Origin: DASVEG01 sp035540495
Lineage (GTDB): Bacteria; Actinomycetota; Acidimicrobiia; Acidimicrobiales; CADCTF01
Reading direction: 5' to 3'
DNA: 64,000 nucleotides
NCBI GenBank assembly: GCA_035540495.1
Contig: DATLGL010000029.1
Span: 179,801 to 243,800, forward strand
The first letter of the stretch is position 1, and every line of letters starts with the position of its first letter. Below the pieces are notes generated by a model. The model was not told where the DNA came from, made no database searches, and saw only the letters and a list, made by a program, of their open reading frames with translations. This document shows positions 7,424 to 15,992 of this stretch, piece by piece. The translations under genes and the position numbers were made by a program.

Positions 7424-8904
7424 TGGCGACCTTCGACGAGCTCAGCCGGCTCCACACCCGCCTCGACCACGCCGGCCTCGGCCACCTGAAGCGGCTCGTC
7501 GCGTCGTGGGGGATGCTCTCCGACCTCTGCTTCTCCGACCTGCTGCTGTTCGTCCCCGTGGCGAACGCCGGCGGGTCGAGCAGCAAGTTCGTCGTGCTCG
7601 GGCAGGTGCGTCCGACGACGAGCCAGACCCTCTACCGCGACGACCTCGTCGGCCGTCTCGTGGCGGAGGAGGAGCGCCCGCTCGTCGCCCGGTCGCTGCT
7701 GCTCGGAGAGATCGTCGAAGGCGAGATGGAGGTCGCGCCCCGCCACGAACGCGCCCGCGTCCAGTGCATCCCCGTCCGCTGGAAGGGCGAGGTCCTCGCG
7801 GTGCTCACCCGCGAGTCGGTGCCCCACATCGGACGCCAGCAAGGTGAGCTCGAGCGCGTCTACCTGGAGACGTTCGGTCGCTTCGCCCGGATGATCGCCC
7901 GCGGCGACTTCCCCTTCGGCGGCGAAGACCTGGCCGAGGAGGAGGCGCCCCGCGTCGGCGACGGCGTCATCGTCCTCGACGAGGGTGCGCGCATCGAGTA
8001 CGCCTCGCCGAACGCGGTCTCCGCGCTCCACCGCATGGGGATCTCGACGAATGTCGAGGGCATGCGCCTCGACGAGCTCGGTCTCGACGAGACCGCGGTG
8101 CGGGCGGCCTACGCCACGCTCTTCCCCGTCACCGAGGAGATCGAGCGCCGCCCGGAGGTGATCATCCTCGTGCGGTGCATCCCGCTCCTCGACGACGGGG
8201 GTGTCACCGGCGCGCTCGTGTTGATGCGCGACGTCACCCAGCTGCGCCGCCTCGACCGTCTGCTGCTGTCGAAGGACGCAGCGATCCGCGAGGTCCACCA
8301 CCGGGTCAAGAACAACCTGCAGACGATCTCGTCGCTGCTCCGGCTGCAGGCCCGCCGCCTCGGCACGGCGGAAGGGCGATCCGCGCTCGAGGAGGCGGAG
8401 CGCCGTATCCGCGCGATCGCCCGGGTCCACGAGGTGCTCAGCCGCGAGCCCGGCGATCAGGTGCCGTTCGACGAGATCATCGAAGACCTCGTGCGCGTGG
8501 CAGCCGACACCGCCACGTCGATGGAGCGCACGGTCGGCTTCACCATCGACGGCGACGCCGGTGCGCTGCCGGCGGAGATCGCGACGCCGTTCGCTGTCGT
8601 GCTTCAGGAGATCCTGCTGAACGCCGTCGAGCACGGGTTCGAGCCGCGCGACGACATGGGAGTGGCCGAGCAGGGCGTCGTCGACGTCCGCATGCAGAAC
8701 GACGGCGAGCACGTCGAGGTCGAGGTCGCCGACAACGGCCAGGGGCTACCGCCGGGATTCTCGATCGAAACGACCGACAGCCTCGGCCTGTCGATCGTGA
8801 AGCGACTCGTCGAGACCCAGCTCAGCGGCGCCATCACCATGGAGAGCCGCAGCGAGGGCGGCACGCGGGTGCACCTGTCGGTTCCCCTTCACGTCGAGGT
8901 CTGA
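7420..8904 (+). CDS. pdtaS: PdtaS-like sensor histidine kinase
   Basis: This 494-residue soluble kinase has an N-terminal GAF-like sensor (about 1-150), a PAS domain (about 180-285) and a HisKA_2 box REVHHRVKNNLQTISSLLRL with phospho-acceptor His near residue 293. The HATPase domain has NAVEH and DNGQGLPPGF nucleotide-binding motifs. Length and domain order match mycobacterial PdtaS (Rv3220c), which pairs with the antiterminator-type response regulator PdtaR. No PdtaR is in this window. The whiB gene lies convergently 41 bases away, the same neighbourhood as in mycobacteria. No membrane segments are seen. ATG 7420 and ATG 7423 are both possible starts. Confidence 0.85.
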   Translation: MMATFDELSRLHTRLDHAGLGHLKRLVASWGMLSDLCFSDLLLFVPVANAGGSSSKFVVLGQVRPTTSQTLYRDDLVGRLVAEEERPLVARSLLLGEIVEGEMEVAPRHERARVQCIPVRWKGEVLAVLTRESVPHIGRQQGELERVYLETFGRFARMIARGDFPFGGEDLAEEEAPRVGDGVIVLDEGARIEYASPNAVSALHRMGISTNVEGMRLDELGLDETAVRAAYATLFPVTEEIERRPEVIILVRCIPLLDDGGVTGALVLMRDVTQLRRLDRLLLSKDAAIREVHHRVKNNLQTISSLLRLQARRLGTAEGRSALEEAERRIRAIARVHEVLSREPGDQVPFDEIIEDLVRVAADTATSMERTVGFTIDGDAGALPAEIATPFAVVLQEILLNAVEHGFEPRDDMGVAEQGVVDVRMQNDGEHVEVEVADNGQGLPPGFSIETTDSLGLSIVKRLVETQLSGAITMESRSEGGTRVHLSVPLHVEV

Positions 8905-8945
8905 AGAGGGCCGAAGAGGCTGCTGAGGACGGGCCGGCGCGTTGC

Positions 8946-9236
8946 TCAGCCGGCGGTGCGCTGCGCCGCCCGGCGCTGGCGGCGGAGCTTGCGGCGCTCC
9001 TCCTCGGAGGTGCCGCCCCACACGCCCGACTCCTGGTTCGTGGAGAGCGCGAACTCGAGGCACGCAGCCTGGACGTCGCACGACCGGCACACCGACTTCG
9101 CGTGCTCGATCTGGACGAGCGCGATGCCCGTCGTGCCGACCGGGAAGAAGAGGTCGGGGTCGACGCTGCGACAACTGGCCTTGGTGCGCCAGTCGTCGGC
9201 ATCCCAGTCGGTTGTGCGTGTCCACGTGAGCGTCAC
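8946..9236 (-). CDS. whiB1: WhiB-family iron-sulfur transcription regulator (WhiB1-like)
   Basis: This 96-residue protein has the four [4Fe-4S] ligands C22, C50, C53 and C59 (CRSCDVQAAC), the GVWGG turn and a basic C-terminus EEERRKLRRQRR. WhiB proteins bind the principal sigma factor region 4 and sense NO/O2 or redox state through the cluster. GTG 9236 has AAAGAGG four bases upstream. Its convergent position beside the pdtaS-like gene, with a diacylglycerol-kinase-like gene close by, matches the mycobacterial Rv3218-whiB1-pdtaS neighbourhood and supports the WhiB1 assignment. Exact subclass is inferred from sequence and context. Confidence 0.88.
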   Translation of the reverse strand: MTLTWTRTTDWDADDWRTKASCRSVDPDLFFPVGTTGIALVQIEHAKSVCRSCDVQAACLEFALSTNQESGVWGGTSEEERRKLRRQRRAAQRTAG

Positions 9237-9395
9237 AGCGCCTCTTTCAAATCGGGGGGTTCGTGCGGTTGTCGGGCATCACAGACAGCGACCGATGTCG
9301 TGAAACCGTTCACATACCGCCGTGCACGATTTCGGCTCTGTAAAACTTCGGTACCCGAACGGTAAATCCCTGCTGACCGCGGTTCAAGGAGCTCT

Positions 9396-10100
9396 TTGTC
9401 CCGTCTGACCGATCTTCCGCAGGTTTGGGGGCACCGAGGTGCCTCGGCGGCCAAGCGTGAGAACACCATCGACGCGTTTCGGGAGGCGGTTCGCATGGGC
9501 GCCGACGGGGTCGAGCTCGATGTCCGGCGTTCGCGTGATCACGCCATGGTCGTCCACCACGACGAGGCACTTCGCGACGGCCGCCCGATCCGCGAGCTGA
9601 CCGTCGCCGATCTCCCTCGCGAGGTGCCTCTGTTGCACGCTGCGCTCGACGCGTGCGACGGGATGCTCGTCAACATCGAGATCAAGAACGTCGAGGTCGA
9701 CGGCGACCACGACCCGGAGGAGTACCTCGCCGGCGCGGTGGTGTCGCTGGTGAACGAGCGGACGCTGCACCCCCAGGTCCTGGTGTCGAGCTTCAGCCTG
9801 GCGACGATCGACCGCGTGCGCGACCTCGACGGAGACATCCGCACCGGCTACCTCGCGTCCGGGCGGTGGGACCAGATGAAAGCCCTCGGCCGCGCGATCG
9901 AGGGTGGCCACGACGCCTTCCACCCGTTCGATCTCGTTGTCAGCGCCGAGCTCGTCGCAGCCGCACACGACGCCGGCATCGACGTGAACGTCTGGACCGT
10001 CGACGACCCCGACCGCATCCGGTGGCTGGCCGAGCTCGGCGTCGACGCGATCATCACCAACGTCCCCGACATCGCGATCGAGGCCCTGAAGCGCGGCTGA
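9396..10100 (+). CDS. Glycerophosphodiester phosphodiesterase
   Basis: This 234-residue GDPD-family enzyme hydrolyses glycerophosphodiesters to glycerol-3-phosphate and an alcohol. Visible motifs are WGHRGAS (residues 11-17, catalytic His), ENTIDAF, GVELDVR (metal Glu/Asp) and VHHD (53-56). A late TVDDPDRIRWLAELGVDAIITN is typical of the family's TIM-barrel C-terminus. No signal peptide is present, so it is probably cytoplasmic. TTG 9396 is supported by an AAGGAG site ending five bases upstream. It converges with the lipid kinase gene, with only five bases between the ends. Confidence 0.88.
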   Translation: MSRLTDLPQVWGHRGASAAKRENTIDAFREAVRMGADGVELDVRRSRDHAMVVHHDEALRDGRPIRELTVADLPREVPLLHAALDACDGMLVNIEIKNVEVDGDHDPEEYLAGAVVSLVNERTLHPQVLVSSFSLATIDRVRDLDGDIRTGYLASGRWDQMKALGRAIEGGHDAFHPFDLVVSAELVAAAHDAGIDVNVWTVDDPDRIRWLAELGVDAIITNVPDIAIEALKRG

Positions 10101-10105
10101 GCCCC

Positions 10106-11047
10106 TCAGGTGTCCGCCGGCGGAACCATGGGCTCGGGGAGCACCAGGTTGAGGACGTCGGGTTCGTGGCGGAACTCCAGACGTTCGGTCTCGCCGAGGA
10201 AGTCGCCGTCGACCTGGTACGGGAACGGCCCGTGCCCGTCGACCACCGCGTCGACGACACCCGGCTGGTACGCGATCCGGCGGTGCCTGCTGATCGGGCG
10301 GCCGATGTTCAACGCCGACGCCGCGATCGTCAGCATCGGCACGAACGACATCGTGCGGGCGGTGACCATCACGAGGGACCGGTCGAGCCCGGCGTCGGGT
10401 GCGATGTCGAGCGGGCGGTTGCCGAGGAAGGTGTACGGGTTCGTGTTGAGGCAGATGGCGAGGTAGCCGTCGTCGACGACCGGATGCCCGGCGGCCGAGA
10501 CCGAGAACCGGGGCCGCGCACGGTCGAAGTGACGGAACCACGTCGCGAACGCGGCGTACACGAACAGGGGATGGCCGGCGTAGCGCTTGAGGCCGGCCCG
10601 CCGCTCGACCTGCTCGACCACCGCCGCGTCGAAGCCCATGCCGACGTGGAAGAGGAAGTACCGTCCGTTGACCGACCCCAGCCCGACGCGTGCGATCGAT
10701 CCGCGAGCCAGGCCGACCAGGAGCTGCCCGGTCGCCTCGATCGGCTGGTTGACCATGCCGATGGTGCGGGCGAAGACGTTCGTCGAACCCCCGGGGAGCA
10801 CACCCAGCGCGGTGTCGGTGCCGGCGAGTCCGTTGGCGGCCTCGTTCAGGGTGCCGTCGCCCCCGAGGACGACGACGCAGCCGTATCCCTCCGCTGCGGC
10901 GCCTTGGGCGATGCGCGTGGCATGCCCCCGCCGTGACGTCTCCGCGACCTCCACGTCGTGGTCGGCCGACAACGCCTTCGCGATCACCACACGTGTCCGC
11001 GGCGTCACCGACGACGCGCTCGCGTTGACGAGCAGGAGGACCCTCAC
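10106..11047 (-). CDS. Diacylglycerol kinase / YegS-type lipid kinase
   Basis: This 313-residue protein has the diacylglycerol-kinase catalytic signature GGDGTLNE (residues 62-69) and a following GGSTNVFART segment. The C-terminal beta-rich half (VDGHGPFPYQVDGDFLGE) is typical of the YegS/DgkB group, which phosphorylates diacylglycerol or related lipids at the membrane. A related kinase gene (Rv3218) accompanies whiB1 in mycobacteria. It may share a transcript with the sigma-factor gene ending nine bases upstream. Confidence 0.85.
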   Translation of the reverse strand: MRVLLLVNASASSVTPRTRVVIAKALSADHDVEVAETSRRGHATRIAQGAAAEGYGCVVVLGGDGTLNEAANGLAGTDTALGVLPGGSTNVFARTIGMVNQPIEATGQLLVGLARGSIARVGLGSVNGRYFLFHVGMGFDAAVVEQVERRAGLKRYAGHPLFVYAAFATWFRHFDRARPRFSVSAAGHPVVDDGYLAICLNTNPYTFLGNRPLDIAPDAGLDRSLVMVTARTMSFVPMLTIAASALNIGRPISRHRRIAYQPGVVDAVVDGHGPFPYQVDGDFLGETERLEFRHEPDVLNLVLPEPMVPPADT

Positions 11048-11056
11048 GGGCGGCGC

Positions 11057-11818
11057 TTACTCGGTGTCTTCGGGATCGGTGGCGGCGGCGCGCAGCTGGG
11101 CGAGGCTGCGGGCGAGCAGTCGGGACACGTGCATCTGGCTGATGCCGAGCCGAGTGGCGATCTCCGACTGGGTGAGGCCTTCGAAGAATCGGAGGTGAAG
11201 GATCTTCTGCTGACGCTCGGGCAGTTTGGCGATCAGCGGGCTCAGCGCGACCCGGTGCTCGACGTCGACCATCGACGCGTCTTCCTCGCCGAGCGAGGTT
11301 GCGAGGGTGCCCGCGTCGTCACCTGGGCCCGGTGCGTCGAGCGAGGCGAAGCGGTAGGCCTGCCCCGCTTCCATCGCCTCGAGCACCTCTTCTTCCGACA
11401 CCCCTGCGGCCTGCGCGATCTCGGCGACCGTCGGCGCGCGACGGAGGTCCTGGTTGAGCGTGTTGACGAGGCTCGACAGGCGGAGATGCAGTTCCTGCAT
11501 CCGCCGGGGCACGCGAACCGCCCAGCCCTTGTCACGGAAGTGGCGCTTCAGCTCTCCGACGATCGTGTGCGTTGCGTAGGTGGAGAACTCGAGACCGCGC
11601 TCGGGTTCGAATCGGTCGACCGCTTTGACGAGACCCATCGACGCGACCTGGACGAGGTCGTCGAGCGGCTCACCCCGGTTCGAGAATCGCCTCGCGAGGT
11701 ACTCGGCGAGACCCAGATGGGCCTCGATGAGCTCCGCGCGCGTCCGCTCGCTGCGAGTCTGCGCGAACTCGACGAACTTCTCGCGTAGCTCCTGGCGCCG
11801 GGCGGCGTCGAAGGACAT
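11057..11818 (-). CDS. SigB/SigF/SigG-family RNA polymerase sigma factor
   Basis: This 253-residue group 3 sigma factor contains region 2 (EYLARRFSNRGEPLDDLVQVASMGLVKAV in outline, with STYATHTIVGELKRHFRD for -10 recognition). Region 3 follows, around APTVAEIAQAAGVSEEEV. Region 4 has a helix-turn-helix LTQSEIATRLGISQMHVSRL that binds -35. Such factors control general or envelope stress and are held by a RsbW-type anti-sigma kinase. That partner is encoded immediately upstream with zero bases between, so this is a partner-switching module. No anti-anti-sigma (RsbV) gene is seen nearby. Confidence 0.9.
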   Translation of the reverse strand: MSFDAARRQELREKFVEFAQTRSERTRAELIEAHLGLAEYLARRFSNRGEPLDDLVQVASMGLVKAVDRFEPERGLEFSTYATHTIVGELKRHFRDKGWAVRVPRRMQELHLRLSSLVNTLNQDLRRAPTVAEIAQAAGVSEEEVLEAMEAGQAYRFASLDAPGPGDDAGTLATSLGEEDASMVDVEHRVALSPLIAKLPERQQKILHLRFFEGLTQSEIATRLGISQMHVSRLLARSLAQLRAAATDPEDTE

Positions 11819-12202
11819 CTAGGCGGCCGGCTCGCTCCGGCGCTTCAACATGCGGAACCGCGGCGACGACGGATCGCGAACCAGTTCGTGCTCGTCGGCG
11901 ACGGCGTCGAGGATCAGCTCCGACAGCTCCGTCAGCCCCGGCGGCTCTTGCGTGTCGTCGAACTCGGCGGTGCCCTCGACCTCGAGCCCTTCCGCCTGGA
12001 GCCGGTACTTCATGACGACTCGACCCGACCGGCCCTTCGTGCCGATCAGTCCGAAGACGAGCTCGTCGATCGCGATGCGCAGATCGTCGATCTCGTCGAT
12101 CGTGAACGACAGCCGGCTGGCGAGGCCCATGGCCGTGACGCGCGCGAGCCGCAGGAACTCCGGATCCGCGGGCATGACGAGCTGAACCTCGTCCGTAGGC
12201 AT
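11819..12202 (-). CDS. RsbW-like anti-sigma regulatory kinase
   Basis: This 127-residue HATPase-fold protein carries the N-box helix IDDLRIAIDELVFGLIG. Such proteins bind the cognate sigma factor and phosphorylate an anti-anti-sigma partner. The glycine-rich ATP lid is weak: the C-terminal half has SELILDAVADEHELV rather than a clear G1/G2 box, so kinase activity is uncertain. ATG 12202 is chosen because TAGTGT (12210-12215, minus strand) lies seven bases upstream, a leaderless-promoter arrangement; the longer open frame upstream is not conserved-looking. Confidence 0.75.
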   Translation of the reverse strand: MPTDEVQLVMPADPEFLRLARVTAMGLASRLSFTIDEIDDLRIAIDELVFGLIGTKGRSGRVVMKYRLQAEGLEVEGTAEFDDTQEPPGLTELSELILDAVADEHELVRDPSSPRFRMLKRRSEPAA

Positions 12203-12209
12203 GCGAGCG

Positions 12210-12215
12210 ACACTA
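12210..12215 (-). promoter_or_regulatory. Candidate -10 element for the rsbW-sigma operon
   Basis: TAGTGT on the minus strand ends seven bases before ATG 12202, consistent with a leaderless transcript. Confidence 0.4.
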
Positions 12216-12284
12216 CCCCTTGCGTCCGAGGAATCACCCAGCGCCGTTTGGCTTGTTCCGGGCTCGATCACGCAGAATTCGCGC

Positions 12285-13061
12285 ATGCCCTTGAACGTTG
12301 CGGTCTGCGTGAAGCAGATCCCGGATCCGGCCACGCCCGGAAAGCTCGATCCGGACACGAAGTTCCTCGTCCGTGAGGGGAAGCTGATCCTCGACGACTC
12401 CGACGCGTACGGCGTCGAGATGGCGTTGCAGCTCGTCGACAAGGCGGGCGGCGGCGAGGTCACCCTCGTCTCGATGGCCCCGAACGACGAGGTCAGCGGC
12501 CTGCGCACGGCGCTCGCGATGGGCGCCGCGAAGGCGATCCTCGTGTCCGACGACGCCCTCCGCGGGTCCGATGCGCTGACGACGGCGAAGGTCCTCGCGG
12601 CGGCCATCAAGCGGATCAACCCCGACCTCGTGATCGCAGCCACCGAGTCGACCGACGGCTACACCGGCACGACGCCTGTGCAGATCGCCGAGCTGCTCGA
12701 TCTCCCCGCCGTCAGCTTCGCCAAGTCGGTCGCCGTCAACGACGGCACCGTGAAGGTCGACCGTCAGACCGAGGCCGGCTACGACGAGGTCGAGTGCCCC
12801 CTCCCGGCGCTCGTCACCGTGACCGCCGGCGTCGTCGAGCCCCGCTACCCCTCGTTCAAGGGGATCATGGCGGCCAAGGGCAAGCCGGTCGAGACGCTCA
12901 AGGTCGCCGATCTCGAAGGCGTCGATCAGGTCGGTCAGGTCGGTCAGACCATCACCGACGTCGTCGCCGCCGAGGAGCGGAAGGCCGGCGAGATCATCGA
13001 GGATGACGGCGAGAGCCACGTCCGCATCGTCCAGTTCCTCGAGCAGCTGAAGGTGATCTGA
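12285..13061 (+). CDS. etfB: Electron transfer flavoprotein beta subunit
   Basis: This 258-residue protein starts MPLNVAVCVKQIPDPATPGK, the standard EtfB/FixA opening. It contains the AMP-binding region and the recognition-loop area near DLVIAATESTDGYTGTTP. With EtfA it forms the FAD/AMP heterodimer that collects electrons from acyl-CoA dehydrogenases and passes them to the respiratory chain via ETF-quinone oxidoreductase. Two acyl-CoA dehydrogenases elsewhere in this window are plausible donors. ATG 12285 is chosen over an upstream ATG because the conserved sequence begins there. etfA follows five bases after the stop. Confidence 0.95.
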   Translation: MPLNVAVCVKQIPDPATPGKLDPDTKFLVREGKLILDDSDAYGVEMALQLVDKAGGGEVTLVSMAPNDEVSGLRTALAMGAAKAILVSDDALRGSDALTTAKVLAAAIKRINPDLVIAATESTDGYTGTTPVQIAELLDLPAVSFAKSVAVNDGTVKVDRQTEAGYDEVECPLPALVTVTAGVVEPRYPSFKGIMAAKGKPVETLKVADLEGVDQVGQVGQTITDVVAAEERKAGEIIEDDGESHVRIVQFLEQLKVI

Positions 13062-13066
13062 GAGTC

Positions 13067-14026
13067 ATGGCATTCGACAAGGTCTGGGTGGTCGCCGCGG
13101 TCAACGAGACCGGCGCGCTCACCAGTGCAACGACCGAGCTGCTCACCAAGGCTCGGGAGATCGGCAGCACCGTCGAGGCGTTCGCCTTCGGCGACGCCAA
13201 CGCGATCGCCGCCGACCTCGGCAAGTTCGGCGCGACGAAGGTGTACACCACCGGCGATCTCGGCGACTCGCTCCCGGGCGTCCCCGTGGCCGCTGCCATC
13301 GCCGCTCAGGTGCAGTCGGGCAACGCCCCCGACGCGATCCTCTTCGCGCAGGACTACGACGGTCGCGACATCGCCGCTCGTCTGTCGGCGAAGCTGAACG
13401 TTGGCGTCCTGACGAACGTCGTCGGCCTCTCCGCCGACGGTACGTCGGAGCACGCGGTCTTCGGCGGCACGTCGATCGTCAAGGCGCAGTTCACCGATCA
13501 GGCGCCGCGCATCTTCGTCGTGCGCCCGAAGTCGTTCGCTCCCGAAGAGAGCGGCGGCGGTCCGGCCGAGGTGGTCACCGTCGACGTGCCCGACGCGGGC
13601 GCGACGAACGCAGCGAAGATCGTGCAGCGCCACGTCGAGGAGCGGACCGGTCCGAAGCTCGACGAGGCCGCAATCGTCGTCTCGGGTGGGCGCGGGCTCG
13701 GCGAGGCCGACAAGTTCGAGATGATCGAGACGCTCGCCAAGCTGCTCAAGGGCGCTCCCGGCGCGTCGCGTGCGATCGTCGACGCTGGCTGGGTCCCGTA
13801 CGCCTACCAGGTCGGTCAGACCGGCAAGACGGTGAAGCCGACCGTCTACATCGCCGCCGGCATCTCCGGCGCGACGCAGCACATGGTCGGCATGAAGGGC
13901 GCGAAGAACATCATCGCCATCAACAAGGACCAGGAGGCGCCGATCTTCTCGATCGCCGACCTCGGCATCGTCGGCGACGTGCACAAGGTCCTGCCGAAGC
14001 TCATCGAGGCGCTGCAGGGCAAGTAG
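13067..14026 (+). CDS. etfA: Electron transfer flavoprotein alpha subunit
   Basis: This 319-residue EtfA contains the FAD-binding signature in its C-terminal half: SGGRGLGEADKFEMIETLA, then SRAIVDAGWVPYAYQVGQTG, and YIAAGISGATQHMVGM. The N-terminal domain (about 1-190) forms the shared ETF fold. The stop is followed by a very strong hairpin that probably ends the operon. Confidence 0.95.
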   Translation: MAFDKVWVVAAVNETGALTSATTELLTKAREIGSTVEAFAFGDANAIAADLGKFGATKVYTTGDLGDSLPGVPVAAAIAAQVQSGNAPDAILFAQDYDGRDIAARLSAKLNVGVLTNVVGLSADGTSEHAVFGGTSIVKAQFTDQAPRIFVVRPKSFAPEESGGGPAEVVTVDVPDAGATNAAKIVQRHVEERTGPKLDEAAIVVSGGRGLGEADKFEMIETLAKLLKGAPGASRAIVDAGWVPYAYQVGQTGKTVKPTVYIAAGISGATQHMVGMKGAKNIIAINKDQEAPIFSIADLGIVGDVHKVLPKLIEALQGK

Positions 14027-14056
14027 CCCCGCACCCGCCGACACCACCCCTCTGAA

Positions 14057-14099
14057 CTGGAGGAGATTCTCCGGAACTATCCCGGAGAATCTCCTCCAG
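14057..14099. terminator. 18-bp perfect hairpin between convergent genes
   Basis: The arms 14057-14074 and 14082-14099 are perfectly complementary, with loop AACTATC. The hairpin lies between the ends of etfA (+) and the SCO1664-like gene (-) and could stop transcription from both sides. No T run follows on either strand. Confidence 0.75.
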
Positions 14100-14122
14100 A
14101 TCGCGTCTGGCGCCTGCGACCG

Positions 14123-14839
14123 TCACACCAGCGGCCACGGGTACGGACGCCCTGGGCCGGGGTCGGGGAAGCGCTTCATCCGCACGACGCCTTCCATCCG
14201 CCGGCGGAGCGCGACGAGCTCTTCGTCGAGGAGCAGGTCGCAGAGCGAGCTGGGGATGCCCCGCTCGAGCAGAGCGGCGACGTCCGCCTGCAGCGCCGCC
14301 GGAAGCGGCTCCGACGCGAAGTCCCAGATGACCGTACGCAGCTTCGGCTCGTCGGAGAAGCACACGCCGTGGTCGATCGCCCAGATGTGGCCGTCGTCGC
14401 CCACGAGGCAGTGGCCGCTCTTGCGGTCGGCGTTGTTGGCCAGGAGGTCGAACACCCCGATCGTGCGCAGCTGATCGTGGTGCTCCTCGCGCTCGAGGAG
14501 CGTGAAGTAGTGCTCGGAGAAGTCGACGGCGACGAAGCGCTGGAGCGATCCGACGCCGAGCGGTGCGTCGTGGCGGACGATCGTCTCCGGGACGTGGCCC
14601 CAGCCGAGGGCGGCGTCGAGCTCGTAGGCCGCCACCTCGCGCCGGTAGAGGCCGGGCGGGAAGTCCCACAGAGGTCGCTCGCCCCGGAGCGGCTTGTACA
14701 CGGCATCGATGGCTTCACCGTCGAGCGACACCGACACGAGGAAGGTCGCGTTCGAGCTCCAGGGCATGCGGCCCTTGATCTCGAGGTCGCCCTGCGACAG
14801 CAGGGTCAGTGCTTCGACGACCCGTTCGTCTTCGGGCAC
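14123..14839 (-). CDS. SCO1664-family kinase-like protein
   Basis: This 238-residue protein resembles the SCO1664 family, which has distant phosphatidylinositol 3/4-kinase-like character. Visible motifs are SNATFLVSVSLDG with VYKPLRGERPLWDFP (ATP-binding Lys region), LLANNADRKSGHCLVG (catalytic-loop-like D...N) and WAIDHGVCF (DxG-like metal site). GTG 14839 is chosen because family members begin shortly before the LLSQGDLEIKGR segment; it overlaps the DUF3090 gene by 34 bases. Function is unknown. The trio with DUF3090 and the phosphomutase is widely conserved in actinobacteria. Confidence 0.75.
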   Translation of the reverse strand: MPEDERVVEALTLLSQGDLEIKGRMPWSSNATFLVSVSLDGEAIDAVYKPLRGERPLWDFPPGLYRREVAAYELDAALGWGHVPETIVRHDAPLGVGSLQRFVAVDFSEHYFTLLEREEHHDQLRTIGVFDLLANNADRKSGHCLVGDDGHIWAIDHGVCFSDEPKLRTVIWDFASEPLPAALQADVAALLERGIPSSLCDLLLDEELVALRRRMEGVVRMKRFPDPGPGRPYPWPLV

Positions 14840-15303
14840 ACGTGTCCTTGGGGATCCTTCGGCCGTCCGCACAGCTCGCAATTGGGCCGCCCTCCCGCGA
14901 GCGACTCGACACAACGCGCCGCAAGGGCCGCGAGCTGTGGTGGAGTCATGCCGATGGTGGCGCGCGCGGCGTCCTCGGCGTCTTCCTCGGCGACGAGCTC
15001 GTTGCACACCAGCAACGCACGGCCGGTCAGTTCGTCGAAGGAGGTGAGCCCCATCGACCCGACGATCCAATCGGGGACACCGGGGTCGAGGATGTCGGGC
15101 AGATGCGGCGTGCCTTCGACCGCGACGTCGGCCAGCAGCTCCGTGATCGCCTCGGCGAGAGCGGCCACGTGCTGCTTCTCGAGCTTCAGCGAGTGGATGC
15201 GCCCGCCGGTCCAGACCTGGAGGTAGAAGACGCGCGCTCCGGGCTGGCCGATGAAGCCGACGGTGACCGTCTCCGCCTCGGATACCTCGATGCTCTCGCT
15301 CAT
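14806..15303 (-). CDS. DUF3090 family protein
   Basis: This 165-residue protein begins MSESIEVSEAETVTVGFIG and contains QPGARVFYLQVWTGG and KLEKQHVAALAEAI, the DUF3090 core. The C-terminus has a CELCGRPKDPQGHVC zinc-ribbon-like motif, consistent with a metal-binding tail. ATG 15303 has GGGGA just upstream; GTG 15312 is an alternative. Function is unknown. Its gene is embedded between the phosphomutase and SCO1664-like genes on the same strand. Confidence 0.8.
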   Translation of the reverse strand: MSESIEVSEAETVTVGFIGQPGARVFYLQVWTGGRIHSLKLEKQHVAALAEAITELLADVAVEGTPHLPDILDPGVPDWIVGSMGLTSFDELTGRALLVCNELVAEEDAEDAARATIGMTPPQLAALAARCVESLAGGRPNCELCGRPKDPQGHVCPKTNGSSKH

Positions 15304-15316
15304 GCTCCCCACCCGC

Positions 15317-15967
15317 TCATGACGGCTTCAGCCCTCCGACGTCGCCGCTGGTGGAGTTCACCGTGAGCACGATCGGTCCGGCGGTCGCGTAGGCCACCGC
15401 CGTGATGGAGCAAGGCGAGATCACGATCCGCTGGAAGAGATCGAGATGCGTACCGAGCGCCGCCGCGACCGCAGCCTTGATCGGGTCGGCGTGGGAGACG
15501 CAGACGATCGTCTCGCCGCGGTGCTGCTCGACGAGTCGGGCGATCGTCCCGACCATGCGGGTCTGCATCTCGGCGAACGACTCGCCGTTCGGAAACCGGA
15601 ACCCGCTGGGATACCGCTGGACGGTCGACCACTCCGGCAGCTTCATGAGCTTCTTCAGCTCGGCGCCCGTCCACTCTCCGAAGTCGCACTCGAGGAGGCC
15701 CTTCTCGGGCACGACCTTGAGGCCGAGCGTCGCGGCAAACGGGGCTGCCGTCTCCCGGGTTCGCTCAAGAGGCGAGGCGTAGATGGCGGCCACCTTCATC
15801 CCCTCGACCCGCTTCGCCGCGGCCTCTGCCTGCTGCTTGCCGGCGTCCGCGAGGTGCAGGCCCTTGGCGCGACCCGGCAGGACCGATCCGGTCGTCGGCG
15901 TCTGGCCATGGCGCACGAGGAGGACGGTCGTGGGCGGCGGCGCCTTCGGTCGAGCGGTTCGGGGCAT
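15317..15967 (-). CDS. Histidine phosphatase superfamily protein (MSMEG_4193-type)
   Basis: This 216-residue phosphoglycerate-mutase-like protein carries the catalytic LLVRHGQTP (RHG) box near residues 15-23, the ASPLERTRETA motif with the second Arg, and VSHADPIK with the second catalytic His. It is cytoplasmic. Substrate is unknown; members in other actinobacteria sit beside DUF3090 and SCO1664-like genes, as here. ATG 15967 shares a GCATGC palindrome with a possible ATG for the divergent glycosylase gene. Confidence 0.85.
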   Translation of the reverse strand: MPRTARPKAPPPTTVLLVRHGQTPTTGSVLPGRAKGLHLADAGKQQAEAAAKRVEGMKVAAIYASPLERTRETAAPFAATLGLKVVPEKGLLECDFGEWTGAELKKLMKLPEWSTVQRYPSGFRFPNGESFAEMQTRMVGTIARLVEQHRGETIVCVSHADPIKAAVAAALGTHLDLFQRIVISPCSITAVAYATAGPIVLTVNSTSGDVGGLKPS

Positions 15968-15981
15968 GCAACCGTCGAACC

Positions 15982-15987
15982 TACCTT
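15982..15987 (+). promoter_or_regulatory. Candidate -10 element for the uracil-DNA glycosylase gene
   Basis: TACCTT lies five bases before GTG 15993 (eight before GTG 15996), suggesting a leaderless message. Confidence 0.35.
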
Positions 15988-15992
15988 TGAGG

